A DNA stretch of 64,000 nt from Brevibacillus laterosporus LMG 15441 (GCF_000219535.2 NZ_CP007806.1:4794501-4858500), one strand, 5' to 3'. Counted from the first letter of the stretch, positions 35,702 to 46,219 are shown. Notes: generated by a model not told the origin, from the letters alone. Translations and numbers: made by a program.

Positions 35702-37222
35702 TTACAGCATATCGCCCCAATTAAACATTGGATTAAAGTGAGTATGGATGTACTGGATGAGAACCTCTGGCACAAGTCCGAAGACAAAGGTTCCAAGCGC
35801 CGCCAGCACTACAATGATTGTTACTCCTATTGGCAATCGTAATGTCTCCTCTGTCTCTCCAGCTCTCATATACATCTGTCGAATGATTCCAAAGTAGTAA
35901 TAATAAGAAACGACACTCGTCGCAAGCATGATTCCTGCCAGCCAGAAGCTACCGCTGCCAATTGCGCTTAGGAAAATATAAAACTTCCCAAAGAAGCCAG
36001 CGGAAATAGGAATGCCTGCTAATGAAAGCAAGAATAGTGTCATAGCCACTGCCGCCAACGGAGAACGATGGTATAAACCGGCAAAGGCTTTAATATCCTG
36101 TGTTTTTCTATCCTCTGTCACCACCATAATCAGTGCAAAAGCACCAAAAGCCATCATCAGGTAGGCAACTAGATAGAAAATGATTTGTTCAAAAAAGAAG
36201 GTCTGATGCAAAATAACCAGTGGCACTAACAGGTAACCTGCTTGGGCTATCCCAGAGTAAGCCATGAGACGCTTCACATTTTTTTGTCGTAGCGCCAGCG
36301 TATTTCCGACAATCATAGACAAGCCGGCAACGATAGATAGAAGCCATAGCATCCCACCAAAGACGCTTTGATTGGTTTCTTGATTAAATAGCCCCGCAAA
36401 GCTTAAAATCATCACGCGAATGAGGAGCGCAAAACCAGCCCCCTTGGAAACGACCGCTAAAAAAGCAGTAACTGGCGTAGCGGCTCCCTGATACACGTCA
36501 GGTGCCCACATATGATTAGGTACCGCTGAGATTTTATACGTCAAACCTGCCACGAGAAAGACAAAACCGATCAGAATCATTGGACCGAATCCACTTTGGT
36601 AGGCTTCTGACAAACGTTGGGTCATTTCGTACAGATTGGTTGTACCGCTAAATCCGTATAGATAGGACATTCCAAACAGCGTAACAGCTGTAGCAATCCC
36701 ACCTGCTACCACGTATTTAAAGGCAGCTTCGTTGCTGTCGGTCCGTTTTTTCCGCATACCGACCATGATATACGATGCCAAAGAGAGTAGCTCTAGCCCT
36801 ACGAATAACGTGATTAAATCAGCCGAAGAGGCCATCACCATACACCCAACTAGCCCCATTAGCATCAAATAGTAGAACTCTCCAGAATGGACAACCTCAT
36901 CTGTTTTCTTTATATAGCTGATCGACATTAGTAAAGCAAACGCGACCCCAGCTAACAATATCAGTTTAAATGCACTACCAAAATGATCAACACGCATCAT
37001 ATCTGCCATATATATGACAGGTTCTTTGAGCGAGGTCACATTAGATACAATGAAATACCCAGCTATAAGCACGCCTAATAGTGATAGCCAACCCATGATC
37101 GTTCGATTCAGACGCTTACCTGCAATCAAGTCAACTATGGACAGGACAGTGGCAAAACCAAGAATCGTAAACTCGGGCAGGAGATAGCTCCAGTTATAGG
37201 AAAAAATATCTTTTACGTCCAT
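35702..37222 (-). CDS. nuoN: NADH-quinone oxidoreductase subunit N
   Basis: This is the last gene of the nuo operon and one of three antiporter-like proton-pumping subunits. The 506-residue protein has about fourteen membrane helices. It carries the Proton_antipo_M core: LFVGLELLSLASYIMVGMRK with the key Glu, YKISAVPNHMWAPDVYQGA with the helix-7 Lys, and KNVKRLMAYSGIAQAGY. AGGGTAAACG precedes the ATG, three bases after the nuoM stop. Confidence 0.96.
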   Translation of the reverse strand: MDVKDIFSYNWSYLLPEFTILGFATVLSIVDLIAGKRLNRTIMGWLSLLGVLIAGYFIVSNVTSLKEPVIYMADMMRVDHFGSAFKLILLAGVAFALLMSISYIKKTDEVVHSGEFYYLMLMGLVGCMVMASSADLITLFVGLELLSLASYIMVGMRKKRTDSNEAAFKYVVAGGIATAVTLFGMSYLYGFSGTTNLYEMTQRLSEAYQSGFGPMILIGFVFLVAGLTYKISAVPNHMWAPDVYQGAATPVTAFLAVVSKGAGFALLIRVMILSFAGLFNQETNQSVFGGMLWLLSIVAGLSMIVGNTLALRQKNVKRLMAYSGIAQAGYLLVPLVILHQTFFFEQIIFYLVAYLMMAFGAFALIMVVTEDRKTQDIKAFAGLYHRSPLAAVAMTLFLLSLAGIPISAGFFGKFYIFLSAIGSGSFWLAGIMLATSVVSYYYYFGIIRQMYMRAGETEETLRLPIGVTIIVVLAALGTFVFGLVPEVLIQYIHTHFNPMFNWGDML

Positions 37223-37225
37223 CGT

Positions 37226-38779
37226 TTACCCTCCTATTCCCGTCACATGGATGACAATGGTTTTAAGCGTTTCTTGCAAGGGATTGCTTAACATCGCTGG
37301 ATAAACACCGATCAGGATGATAAAACCAAGCAATACAACAATCGGGATTACCTCCATCGGCTGTGCATCGGCCAAATCCAGATGCTTTTCGTTTGTCGGT
37401 CCATAGGTTATCGCCAGCACGGCACGCAACACATAGACTGCAGTAAAGATAATACCTAAGGAACCAATCGCCGCTAAAACAGGCTGACTCGCAAATAGAC
37501 CTAGGAAAGCAAAAAACTCACTGATAAAGCCCGACATCCCCGGCAATCCTAAGGAAGCCATCCCAGCCGCTAGGAAAACTCCACTTACGAAAGGCATTGA
37601 TTTAGCTAATCCCCCTAGCTGATCCAGCTGAGAAGTACCCGTGCGGTCCCAAATGATTCCCACTAAAAAGAACATGAGCGCTGAAATAAAGCCATGTGAT
37701 ATCACTTGGAATAAAGCTCCTTGAAAACCAAACTGATTCATAGAAGCAAATCCTAATAAGATAATACCCATGTGGCTAATACTGGAGTAGGCTAGCACCA
37801 TTTTCAGATCCTTTTGGACAAAGGCAAGCGCTGCCCCGTACAAAATATTAACTAACCCCAGAATTGCCATTCCTGTCGCAAAATATTGAACTGTTTCGGG
37901 AAAAAATCCAATCCCCATGCGTAACAGCCCATATGCGCCCATTTTTAAGAGGATACCGGAGTGAATCATGACGATAGCCGGTGGAGCCTGAACATGCACT
38001 CTTAGCATCCACGTATGAAAAGGAAAGATCGGAAGCTTAATTCCAAAAGCGATAAATAGCACCAGGAACAATCCCCAACGGAACGTCTCTGGAACATGTT
38101 CAATAAACGCATTGTTCGGAGAGGTTAGTGCTTCTGTCAGGACGGGAATGCTCATAGTTGGTTCTTGTGTCACAATTGCACTCACAAAAAACAACGTGAT
38201 AAATCCGACCAACATGAGAGCTGAGCCAACCCCGTTATATAGAAGAAAACGGTTTGCCGCTTTTTCTCGATCTGTATAACCCCAAATTCCAATGAGGAAA
38301 TACATAGCTACCAGAGTTATCTCAAAGAACAAGAAGAACAAGAGCAAATTCTGAGCAGCAAAAACCCCAAACATCCCGATCAATAATAGATGAAAGAACA
38401 CAAAATACTCTTTCGCCCTCTTTTTTACCCCCCACGAGGCTACGGCCGCTAGTGTTCCAATAATAGCTGTCATCAGGATCAAAGGCATGGAAATTCCATC
38501 TACACCCATTTCATAATCAATATGCAAATTGTATAGCTCTTGATCGGCCGTGATGGATGCAGGTATTTGAATCCATGTCGCATGTTCCTCAAATTGATTG
38601 CCTCTCTGTTGATAGTCAAAGGCACCAAACATCATAAATGCCAGAATCAACGGCACCAACGTTCCTAGAACTCCAATTTGTTTAACAATGCTAACCTGCT
38701 GCTTCGGAACGAACAATAAGATCAGGAGAGCCAGAATAGGCGAAAACGTCAGGAGTGATAACAGATAGCTATTTAACAA
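37226..38779 (-). CDS. nuoM: NADH-quinone oxidoreductase subunit M
   Basis: This antiporter-like proton-pumping subunit has about fourteen membrane helices. Motifs are FFEITLVAMYFLIGIWG with the conserved Glu, KLPIFPFHTWMLRVHVQAPPA and VLAYSSISHMGI. I place the start at TTG 38779 (517 residues), because AGGAGG lies eight bases ahead; the in-frame GTG at 38788 touches the ribosome site. The start overlaps the end of nuoL by about 11 bases, which suggests translational coupling. Confidence 0.95.
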   Translation of the reverse strand: MLNSYLLSLLTFSPILALLILLFVPKQQVSIVKQIGVLGTLVPLILAFMMFGAFDYQQRGNQFEEHATWIQIPASITADQELYNLHIDYEMGVDGISMPLILMTAIIGTLAAVASWGVKKRAKEYFVFFHLLLIGMFGVFAAQNLLLFFLFFEITLVAMYFLIGIWGYTDREKAANRFLLYNGVGSALMLVGFITLFFVSAIVTQEPTMSIPVLTEALTSPNNAFIEHVPETFRWGLFLVLFIAFGIKLPIFPFHTWMLRVHVQAPPAIVMIHSGILLKMGAYGLLRMGIGFFPETVQYFATGMAILGLVNILYGAALAFVQKDLKMVLAYSSISHMGIILLGFASMNQFGFQGALFQVISHGFISALMFFLVGIIWDRTGTSQLDQLGGLAKSMPFVSGVFLAAGMASLGLPGMSGFISEFFAFLGLFASQPVLAAIGSLGIIFTAVYVLRAVLAITYGPTNEKHLDLADAQPMEVIPIVVLLGFIILIGVYPAMLSNPLQETLKTIVIHVTGIGG

Positions 38780-40685
38780 AAGGAACACCTCCTAGCGCCG
38801 TAAGACTGACCATTAGAACAACGAGCCCCAGCAAGACTACAAAGCCATAGGTCTGCATCTGACCGGACTGTAAGCGACTTAGTAACCTTCCAACCATGTT
38901 GGTCAATCCGCCAATGCTTCTAACCAGACCACCAATGATGTAGTGATCCAGCCAGTTAAAAGCAAGACCAATGCCTTTTAGCGGACGAATAAATACAAAT
39001 GTATAGAGCTCATCCATGTAAAATTTACGGTACGAAAGCTGATAAAGCCATGGCAGTTGTTCGGATATAATATCGGTTGGCAGATTTTTTTTGCCATACA
39101 TCAGATAAGCGAGTCCTATTCCAAACAACGAAATGATTACAGCTACAATCTGCAACCATAATGCACTATGCCCAGCTTCTTCTCCAAATTTATCGATAAT
39201 GAACTGACCGACAGAGCCACTCATCATCCATTCCCCTAGCATAGGTGCATTCGGTAGATTAATAAACCCGGCACCAATTGCCAGCAAAGCTAGCAGGAGC
39301 ATCGGAATCGTCATAACACTTGGTGATTCATATGCTTTTTTAGCCCCTTCAGAAGCAGGCGCTCCTCTAAACGTAAGAAAATACAAACGGAACATATAAA
39401 AAGCGGTAAAGAATGCAGCGACAATCGCAATGATTAATAAGTCATATCGCCCGGCTGCATACACCGCTCCAAAAATCTCTTCCTTCGACCAGAAGCCAGA
39501 GAAGGGAGGGATACCAGCTATAGCAAGACAACCAATCAAAAAAACAACGGATGTAACCGGCATACGTTTCGATAACCCACCCATTTTAAATACATCCTGA
39601 GTGTGTACCGCATGTATCACGCTACCCGCGGCAAGGAATAATAATGCTTTAAAAAAAGCATGCGTCATCAGATGAAAGGTTCCTGCCACATAACCCGCCG
39701 CCCCAGCTACTCCCAAGGCCATCATCATAAAACCAAGCTGACTAACTGTAGAGTAGGCAAGAACACGTTTCATATCACGTTGCGTGAGTCCAATAAAGGC
39801 GGCAAAAATGGCTGTAAATCCACCAACATATGCCACTACATCTAAGGCGATTGGCGACTCAATAAATAGTGGAAATGTTGTCGCAACCAGATATACCCCA
39901 GCCGCTACCATTGTAGCCGCATGAATTAAAGCAGACACAGGGGTTGGGCCTTCCATCGCATCAGGCAACCATGTATGGAGCGGAAATTGACCTGATTTTC
40001 CTGCCGCTCCGACAAAAATGAGAATAGCAGCCAAGGTAATGATAAACGGTTCTACTTTCCCGCCCTGAATAGCCGTAAAAATATTATCAAATTCAAAGCG
40101 TCCTGTTTGCCAAAACAGCAGGCAAATGGCAATAAATAATCCAACATCACCTATTCGAGTGACGATAAAAGCTTTTTTGGCCGCCGCCTTAGCCTCTGGT
40201 TTAAAGTAGTAATACCCTACCAAAAGGAAAGAACAAACACCCACCAACTCCCAAAAGATATAGAGTTGTAGGAGATTTGGTGAGATCACCAAACCAAGCA
40301 TGGAGAAGGTAAATAGCGCTAAATATTGATAAAAAACAGGAAAACGCTGATCTCCCTGCATATATCCACGCGAATAAATCTGTACTAACAAGCTCACAAC
40401 GGAAACGATCACCAGCATCATGGCGTTTAATTGATTGACTTCAAAGCCTACAGGAATGACATAATCCCCTACTTGGAGCCATTTCATGCTGAGTACGTAA
40501 TCCTGTGCCCCTTCCTGAAAACGAGCCACGAACGTAATACAAGCCAGCACCAGAGATGCCGCCGTCAATAGAATGCTTATGTACCCCGCTCCCTCTTTTA
40601 ATTGCCGTCCGAACGAGAGGATGATGGCAAAAGCGATCAGAGGAAAAAGCGGTACGAGCCAAGCGTACTGCATACTTGTTTCCAT
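38769..40685 (-). CDS. nuoL: NADH-quinone oxidoreductase subunit L
   Basis: This largest antiporter-like subunit (638 residues) has about sixteen helices. It has the core motifs IFWELVGVCSFLLVGYY, KSGQFPLHTWLPDAMEGPTPVSALIHAATMV and RVLAYSTVSQLGFMMMALG. The C-terminal extension (about 500-638) would form the lateral helix that spans the other antiporter subunits in complex I. AGGTG precedes the ATG. Confidence 0.96.
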   Translation of the reverse strand: METSMQYAWLVPLFPLIAFAIILSFGRQLKEGAGYISILLTAASLVLACITFVARFQEGAQDYVLSMKWLQVGDYVIPVGFEVNQLNAMMLVIVSVVSLLVQIYSRGYMQGDQRFPVFYQYLALFTFSMLGLVISPNLLQLYIFWELVGVCSFLLVGYYYFKPEAKAAAKKAFIVTRIGDVGLFIAICLLFWQTGRFEFDNIFTAIQGGKVEPFIITLAAILIFVGAAGKSGQFPLHTWLPDAMEGPTPVSALIHAATMVAAGVYLVATTFPLFIESPIALDVVAYVGGFTAIFAAFIGLTQRDMKRVLAYSTVSQLGFMMMALGVAGAAGYVAGTFHLMTHAFFKALLFLAAGSVIHAVHTQDVFKMGGLSKRMPVTSVVFLIGCLAIAGIPPFSGFWSKEEIFGAVYAAGRYDLLIIAIVAAFFTAFYMFRLYFLTFRGAPASEGAKKAYESPSVMTIPMLLLALLAIGAGFINLPNAPMLGEWMMSGSVGQFIIDKFGEEAGHSALWLQIVAVIISLFGIGLAYLMYGKKNLPTDIISEQLPWLYQLSYRKFYMDELYTFVFIRPLKGIGLAFNWLDHYIIGGLVRSIGGLTNMVGRLLSRLQSGQMQTYGFVVLLGLVVLMVSLTALGGVPFVK

Positions 40686-40709
40686 ATTTTCACCTATCCT
40701 TTTTCCTGG

Positions 40710-41021
40710 TTAATCTTTTAATTTATCCATCTCGTCAACGTTCACCGTATCACGATTACGATAGAGAGCGATCAATACTGCAATCCCAACAGCCACCTCT
40801 GCCGCAGCTACCGTCATGGTAAACAAAGTGAATATTTGACCAGTAACAGCCGCATGCAAACCATATTTCGAGAATGCTACTAAATTAATATTTACAGCAT
40901 TCAGCATAAGCTCAATGGAGAGCAAGACGATAATGGCATTTCGTTTGGTCAATGCTCCGAACAGCCCAACACAAAATAAAATGAGGGCAACAAGCAAATA
41001 AGAAGAGATATGAATATCCAT
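40710..41021 (-). CDS. nuoK: NADH-quinone oxidoreductase subunit K
   Basis: This 103-residue, three-helix subunit carries the conserved acidic residues of the proton path: Glu in [18 protein letters not shown] and Glu in [18 protein letters not shown]. It sits between J and L in the membrane arm. GAGGAG precedes the ATG. Confidence 0.96.
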   Translation of the reverse strand: MDIHISSYLLVALILFCVGLFGALTKRNAIIVLLSIELMLNAVNINLVAFSKYGLHAAVTGQIFTLFTMTVAAAEVAVGIAVLIALYRNRDTVNVDEMDKLKD

Positions 41022-41026
41022 CTGTG

Positions 41027-41536
41027 TTACTCCTCCTCTTTCTTCGCCAACACGATTGCGCCTACCAAAGCTACTAGTAACAGCACGGACAGCAATTCAA
41101 ATGGAATAACAAACTTTGTAAATACTTCGATTCCGATTTCCTTGACGTTACTAACAGATGGATTGGGGGTTCTTGCCGGCACAGAAGACCAATTTGTGTT
41201 TTGAATAGCCATAAAAATCGTTGTAAACAACGTCACAACTCCTGCCAAGCTAAACCAAAACCGTGCTCTTCTTTTTTTCCCTTCTTCTGTCGCATTGTGC
41301 TTTGTCAGCATGATTCCGAATAACATCAGAATCGAGATAGCCCCTGAGTAAACCAGTATTTGGGAAACAGCAACGAATTCAGCACCAAGTAGCACAAACA
41401 AACCTGCGATACTAATAAACGTTACCCCAATAGAGATCACCATGTGAACCACTCGATTAAAGTTAATCATAAAAATCGCCCCACCAATGGTCAGAAGGCC
41501 CAGTATAAAGAACACGGCATACGACCCGCTTATCAA
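41027..41536 (-). CDS. nuoJ: NADH-quinone oxidoreductase subunit J
   Basis: This 169-residue, five-helix membrane subunit has [28 protein letters not shown], the segment that undergoes helix rotation in complex I. The start is TTG, adjoining the nuoI stop, with GGGAGG eight bases ahead. No in-frame ATG is well placed. Confidence 0.95.
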   Translation of the reverse strand: MISGSYAVFFILGLLTIGGAIFMINFNRVVHMVISIGVTFISIAGLFVLLGAEFVAVSQILVYSGAISILMLFGIMLTKHNATEEGKKRRARFWFSLAGVVTLFTTIFMAIQNTNWSSVPARTPNPSVSNVKEIGIEVFTKFVIPFELLSVLLLVALVGAIVLAKKEEE

Positions 41537-41950
41537 TTAGTTTTCCTCCCTCACATTGGTATTGTTATCGTCCAACCATTTTAAATCCTTGTACAATTCA
41601 TCTCGACTATACACTGCCAGCTCAAAATTATTAGTCATGACGATTGCATTTGTTGGACAGACCTCCGTACATAGATCACATAAAATACAGATTTCAAAGT
41701 TAATATCATAGGTATCAATGATTTTGCCTTTTTTCTCGGGATCAGGGTGCGGCTTCCCCGTTAACTGAATGCACTCAGTCGGACAGACCCTGGCACACTG
41801 ATTGCACACGATACATTTTTCCGGAGAGAAATGCTGGATTCCTCGGAATCGAGGCGGCATCTGGAAGGGTACATCTGGGTACATCGTCGTTAACTTCTTC
41901 TCAGACAGCTTTTTGAGCGTGTATCCTAGTCCTTTGGCAAATCCTAGCAC
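41537..41950 (-). CDS. nuoI: NADH-quinone oxidoreductase subunit I (2x 4Fe-4S)
   Basis: This 137-residue peripheral-arm subunit has two ferredoxin-type motifs, CIVCNQCARVCPTECI and CILCDLCTEVCPTNAI, which bind clusters N6a and N6b. The leading HFSPEKC region is typical. The start is GTG with GAGGAGG upstream. In a complex without NuoEFG these clusters may be where electrons enter. Confidence 0.95.
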   Translation of the reverse strand: MLGFAKGLGYTLKKLSEKKLTTMYPDVPFQMPPRFRGIQHFSPEKCIVCNQCARVCPTECIQLTGKPHPDPEKKGKIIDTYDINFEICILCDLCTEVCPTNAIVMTNNFELAVYSRDELYKDLKWLDDNNTNVREEN

Positions 41951-41996
41951 GTAAATTCCTCCTCATTATCAAAATAGATAGCTTTTAGCTAAAACT

Positions 41997-43004
41997 CTAT
42001 ATAAAACCCTTTTGAAATGAGATGACTACAGCCGTAAGCAAGATATTCAATAGAGCGATTGGTAGAAGCCCTTTCCAAGCAAAGCCCATTAATTGGTCTG
42101 CACGGAATCGCGGCATCGTAGCCCTAATCCAGAACTGCAAAAATACGTAGCACATAAATTTAAGGATAAACCAAATAATCGGCGGAATAAAGCTCAAGCT
42201 CGGATGAATAGGTAGCCATCCTCCCAAAAACAGAATGGTAATCAATGCCCCCATGCCAAACATGTACACGTATTCAGATAACATAAACATGGCAAAACGG
42301 AAGCCAGAGTACTCCACATGATACCCTGCGACAAGCTCCGACTCAGCTTCTGGCAAATCAAATGGGGAACGATTCAATTCCGCCTGTGCTGCAATTAAGA
42401 ATACACCAAATCCTAAGATTTGCGGAATAATATTCCACATGTCCTGCTGTGCATAGACGATATCTTTTAGATTAAGGCTGCCAGTCATTAACACAACACC
42501 CACAACTGACATAACCAACGGCACCTCATAGCTAATCATTTGCGCTGCGGAACGCATGCCGCCGATTAAGGAATATTTATTATTAGAAGCCCATCCAGCA
42601 GTAATGACACCCATGACTGAAATACCAGACAAGGCAATGTAATACAAGACCCCAATCCCTAAGTCGGCAAATTGTAGCTTATCCGTAAATGGCATAACCG
42701 CCAGTACCGCAAACGCAGGAGCATACGCCAATATAGGGGCAAGTGTAAACAGGGCGCGGTCTGCATTTTTGGGTCGAGTATCTTCTTTAATAAGCAATTT
42801 GGCAACATCAGATACCGTTTGTAAAAGACCTAGTGGACCTACACGATTAGGACCATAGCGCAATTGCATCCAGCCAATTACTTTTCGTTCAAAATAGATC
42901 GCATATGTAACAAAGGCAAGCACCACTAACAGTAACACTATTGCGGCCATGGAGAACAGTAAAACATTGGTAAATGATGGGGTTTGCTGGAGCCAACTAG
43001 TCAT
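41997..43004 (-). CDS. nuoH: NADH-quinone oxidoreductase subunit H
   Basis: This 335-residue membrane subunit, with about eight helices, forms the floor of the quinone chamber. The diagnostic loop ERKVIGWMQLRYGPNRVGPLGLLQ and the acidic NRSPFDLPEAESELVAGYHVEYSG are both present. Its ATG directly abuts the nuoD stop. Confidence 0.97.
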   Translation of the reverse strand: MTSWLQQTPSFTNVLLFSMAAIVLLLVVLAFVTYAIYFERKVIGWMQLRYGPNRVGPLGLLQTVSDVAKLLIKEDTRPKNADRALFTLAPILAYAPAFAVLAVMPFTDKLQFADLGIGVLYYIALSGISVMGVITAGWASNNKYSLIGGMRSAAQMISYEVPLVMSVVGVVLMTGSLNLKDIVYAQQDMWNIIPQILGFGVFLIAAQAELNRSPFDLPEAESELVAGYHVEYSGFRFAMFMLSEYVYMFGMGALITILFLGGWLPIHPSLSFIPPIIWFILKFMCYVFLQFWIRATMPRFRADQLMGFAWKGLLPIALLNILLTAVVISFQKGFI

Positions 43005-44126
43005 TTATGCATCTACCTCCCCTACCACAATATCAATGCTACCCAAAATGACCACCATATTGGACATATTAACACCTTTCAATAAGGAAGGTAAAATCTG
43101 CAAATTCACAAAGGATGGTCTTCGCAGTTTCATTCTCCATGGCTTATCCTTACCCTGACTAGCTATATACACACCTAATTCTCCACGTGGTGCTTCAATT
43201 CGTACGTATGCTTCACCTGCTGGCGGCCGAATCACCCGAGGAACTTTACCAATAACCTCTCCTTCTGAAGGAAATTGATCTAGAGCTTGCTCTAAAATAC
43301 GCAGTGATTGCTCAATTTCTTGGAGACGCAAATGATAGCGAGCCATGCAGTCCCCATCTGTAGATACAGGAACATCAAATTCAAAACGATCGTAAATGGA
43401 GTATGGCTCATTTTTACGAATATCCCAGTTCTCTCCCGTACAGCGAAGCATGACACCAGACAGAGAATAATCAAGAGCCGTTTGACGATCATACGTACCA
43501 ATACCGGTTAATCGACTAATAAAAATTTCATTCCCGCTCACCAAACGGTGGTAATTAGCTAATTCCTTTTTTAGATATTGAACAAATGCCTTTGCTTTAT
43601 CAATCCATCCAGGAGGAGCATCCCATTTTACTCCACCAATTCTCATATAATTGTACGTCAAACGTGCCCCAGAAATCTCATTGAACAAATTAATAATGGT
43701 TTCTCGATCACGGAACGCATACAAAAATGGTCCCATCGCCCCGATGTCCAAAAGAAAGGTGCCCCACCAAACTAAATGGCTAGCGACACGATTTAGCTCC
43801 ATTACAATTACACGTAAATACTCAGCCTTTTCCGGAATTTCTAGTCCCATCATCGTTTCAACGGCATGACACAACACATAATTATTGGTCATAGACGAGA
43901 GATAGTCCAGTCGATCTGTATAGGGAATGATTTGCGTGTAAGTCAGATTCTCAGCTAGCTTTTCTGTGCCACGATGCAAATAGCCCATTACAGGGATAGC
44001 CTCTTTAATGGTTTCCCCGTCTATCTTTACAATTAAACGAAATACGCCATGGGTACTTGGATGCTGAGGTCCAACATTCAGGATCATTTCCTCTGTGCGA
44101 ATACTAGTCGTCATTGGAGTACTCAA
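43005..44126 (-). CDS. nuoD: NADH-quinone oxidoreductase subunit D
   Basis: This 373-residue 49-kDa-type subunit is related to hydrogenase large subunits. Motifs are LNVGPQHPSTHGVFRL with the quinone-site His, the YLHRGTEKLAE loop and ARYHLRLQEIEQSLRI. It ends with the expected VGEVDA. The start is TTG, seven bases after GAGGGGG. It couples quinone reduction to proton pumping at the arm junction. Confidence 0.96.
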   Translation of the reverse strand: MSTPMTTSIRTEEMILNVGPQHPSTHGVFRLIVKIDGETIKEAIPVMGYLHRGTEKLAENLTYTQIIPYTDRLDYLSSMTNNYVLCHAVETMMGLEIPEKAEYLRVIVMELNRVASHLVWWGTFLLDIGAMGPFLYAFRDRETIINLFNEISGARLTYNYMRIGGVKWDAPPGWIDKAKAFVQYLKKELANYHRLVSGNEIFISRLTGIGTYDRQTALDYSLSGVMLRCTGENWDIRKNEPYSIYDRFEFDVPVSTDGDCMARYHLRLQEIEQSLRILEQALDQFPSEGEVIGKVPRVIRPPAGEAYVRIEAPRGELGVYIASQGKDKPWRMKLRRPSFVNLQILPSLLKGVNMSNMVVILGSIDIVVGEVDA

Positions 44127-44128
44127 GG

Positions 44129-45298
44129 TTATACCCCCTCATCAAAAGGCTCATAATCTTTACGCAACGGATGTCCAATCCACTCATCTGGCATCATGAT
44201 TCTAACCAGATTGGGATGTCCTATAAAGTGGATTCCTAACAAATCATATGTTTCGCGCTCATTCCAATCTGCCCCTCGCCACACATCTACAACAGAAGCC
44301 ACAGATGGTGCTTCACGCGTAGTTTTCACCTTAATGGCCAAGCTTTGCTGATGCGCATACGAGTACAAATGATAGTAGACTTCCATCCGGTCTTCATAAT
44401 CGACGCCGTGTAGGTTGGAAAGGTAATCAAATTGTAAGCTTGACTCCTGCTTTAAAAAGAGTGCAATGTCTTGCCAAAGCTGATTTTTTATCGTCATGGT
44501 GGGAACTTCTTTTGATAAAGTGTTAACGTAGGATTCTTCGATGCTTTCTTTGCCAAATCTCTCTGTAATGATTTGTACAAAACGATCTAGGTAGGGTTGA
44601 TTCTTTGAGGGGGGAACTTCTGCTGTTACAGTTTCTTCGCTTGTTTTCGCCTTTGCCGCCGCGGCTGCTGCCGCTTTTGCTTTCGCCGCTGCTACTGCTT
44701 TCGCTTTTTCTGCTGCTTTAGCCTTGGCATCTGTATCAGCCTCTGTTGGTAGTCCTGTGGTCACTTCTTCACTTGCTTGTGTATTTTTTTCTTGAATAGA
44801 CTGCGCAGGGTTTTCTGTAGTCGTAGCGCCACTTTCGAGCTTTGCTTTTGCTGCCGCGGCTGCCTTGGCCTTTGCTGCTGCCGCCGCTTTTGCTTTCGCT
44901 ACTGCTTTAGCCTTGGCATCTGCATCAGCTTCTGAAGGTAGTCCTGCGTTCATCTCTTCACTTGCTTGTAAGCCCTTCTCTTGGACGGCCAGCTCCTCAC
45001 TCGCTTCCGTCGTAATATTTCTTTCGAGCTTTGCTTTCGCCGCCGCGGCTGCCTTGGCCTTTGCTGCTGCCGCCGCCTTTGCTTTCGCTATCGATTGTTC
45101 ATCGGGTACGGAAGAACTAGAGGAAGGCTCATCTTGTGTCATTGTTTGTGTTGGAGGTTCGTTTGTTTCCTCATCAGCTACATTCGCTTCTGCTTGCTGT
45201 GCCAATTTAGCTTTTACAGCCGCTGCCGCTTTTGCCTTCGCTTCCGCCACTGCTGCTGCCTTTTCTTCCGGTGTAGGCTTTCTTTTTTCTTCACTCAT
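44129..45298 (-). CDS. nuoC: NADH-quinone oxidoreductase subunit C with long Ala/Lys-repeat extension
   Basis: The conserved 30-kDa domain occupies roughly residues 230-389, with LPEEVPT-like [42 protein letters not shown] at the C-terminus. The first 225 residues are low-complexity: blocks of alternating [13 protein letters not shown] separated by acidic/Thr-rich stretches. These include two copies of a 63-residue unit (QASEE...GLP(S/T)EAD(A/T)DAKAKA). The tract should be helical and strongly charged. Its role is unknown. The ATG overlaps the nuoB stop by four bases. Confidence 0.93.
   Translation of the reverse strand: MSEEKRKPTPEEKAAAVAEAKAKAAAAVKAKLAQQAEANVADEETNEPPTQTMTQDEPSSSSSVPDEQSIAKAKAAAAAKAKAAAAAKAKLERNITTEASEELAVQEKGLQASEEMNAGLPSEADADAKAKAVAKAKAAAAAKAKAAAAAKAKLESGATTTENPAQSIQEKNTQASEEVTTGLPTEADTDAKAKAAEKAKAVAAAKAKAAAAAAAKAKTSEETVTAEVPPSKNQPYLDRFVQIITERFGKESIEESYVNTLSKEVPTMTIKNQLWQDIALFLKQESSLQFDYLSNLHGVDYEDRMEVYYHLYSYAHQQSLAIKVKTTREAPSVASVVDVWRGADWNERETYDLLGIHFIGHPNLVRIMMPDEWIGHPLRKDYEPFDEGV
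44641..45290 (-). repeat. GC-rich Ala/Lys codon repeats inside nuoC
   Basis: Arrays of GCN/AAR codons recur at about 44645-44735, 44845-44925, 45025-45095 and 45225-45290. The clearest direct repeat has a period of 189 bp, with the shared GGTAGTCCTG word at 44748 and 44937. Confidence 0.85.
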
Positions 45299-45813
45299 TG
45301 CTGATCCACCCGCTTTCCGGTCTTTGCTTCATAGCGGATTTTTTCTTGCAATTTATTAATACCATAGATCAACGCAACTGGACTTGGCGGGCAACCTGGA
45401 ATATAAACATCGACAGGGCATATTTGATCAACACCCTTTACTACACTATACGATTTAATATAGGGACCACCCGCCGTTGCACAGGAACCCATGGCAATAA
45501 CCCATTTTGGCTCTGGCATCTGATCATACAAACGTCTTAATAATGGCGCCATTTTTTTGGTTACTGTTCCGGCCACAATCATCACATCTGACTGTCTAGG
45601 AGAAGGGCGAAAAATGACGCCGAATCGATCTAGGTCATAGTGAGAACCGCCTGTCCCCATCATTTCAATCCCACAACAGGCTAACCCAAACGTAAGCGGC
45701 CATAGCGAGTTGCTTCTTACCCATCCTTTTAATGTCTCTAAACTCGTAAACAGAACATTCCGATTTAATTCTTCCTGTAAATCTGGTTCGATGCTTTTCA
45801 AATCTAATTCCAT
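45295..45813 (-). CDS. nuoB: NADH-quinone oxidoreductase subunit B
   Basis: This 172-residue subunit carries cluster N2, the last electron donor to quinone. The ligands are visible as [20 protein letters not shown] and [15 protein letters not shown] precedes the ATG, and the reading frame overlaps nuoA by ten bases. Confidence 0.97.
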   Translation of the reverse strand: MELDLKSIEPDLQEELNRNVLFTSLETLKGWVRSNSLWPLTFGLACCGIEMMGTGGSHYDLDRFGVIFRPSPRQSDVMIVAGTVTKKMAPLLRRLYDQMPEPKWVIAMGSCATAGGPYIKSYSVVKGVDQICPVDVYIPGCPPSPVALIYGINKLQEKIRYEAKTGKRVDQQ

Positions 45814-46175
45814 TCAAGCACCTTCTTTCTCCATGCGTACAACAGTCCAATAATCAGAAGAACAATGAAAATACACATTTCCACGAGAGCAAAAAGCCCT
45901 AATTCATTAAAAGCTACTGCCCACGGATACAAAAACAACGTTTCTACATCAAAAATAACGAACAGTAGAGCAAAGATATAATACTTTACGTTAAAACGAA
46001 CCCAACTGTCTCCAATCGGGATATTTCCGCTCTCGTATGTTGTTTGCTTTTCAGCGCTCGGTTTATTAGGACGTAATAAAGGCCCAATGATGCTTACCGT
46101 GGCAACAGGAAGCAAAACACCAAGAAGCAGAAAGATGGCTACAATCACATAATTGTTTGCATAAATAGCATCCAT
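45804..46175 (-). CDS. nuoA: NADH-quinone oxidoreductase subunit A
   Basis: This first gene of the operon encodes a three-helix membrane subunit. Motifs are [39 protein letters not shown], the family signature. I use the ATG at 46175 (123 residues), preceded by GGAGGG; the ATG at 46190 is upstream of that site. Confidence 0.96.
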   Translation of the reverse strand: MDAIYANNYVIVAIFLLLGVLLPVATVSIIGPLLRPNKPSAEKQTTYESGNIPIGDSWVRFNVKYYIFALLFVIFDVETLFLYPWAVAFNELGLFALVEMCIFIVLLIIGLLYAWRKKVLEWN

Positions 46176-46219
46176 CTTATTTCCCTCCATTGTGCTGTAG
46201 GTCTTCGAATTTCTTCATA

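Noticed and set aside
44865-45359. Alanine/phenylalanine-rich open frame opposite nuoC
   Set aside because: It is the complementary reading of the Ala/Lys codon repeats of nuoC, without start signals.
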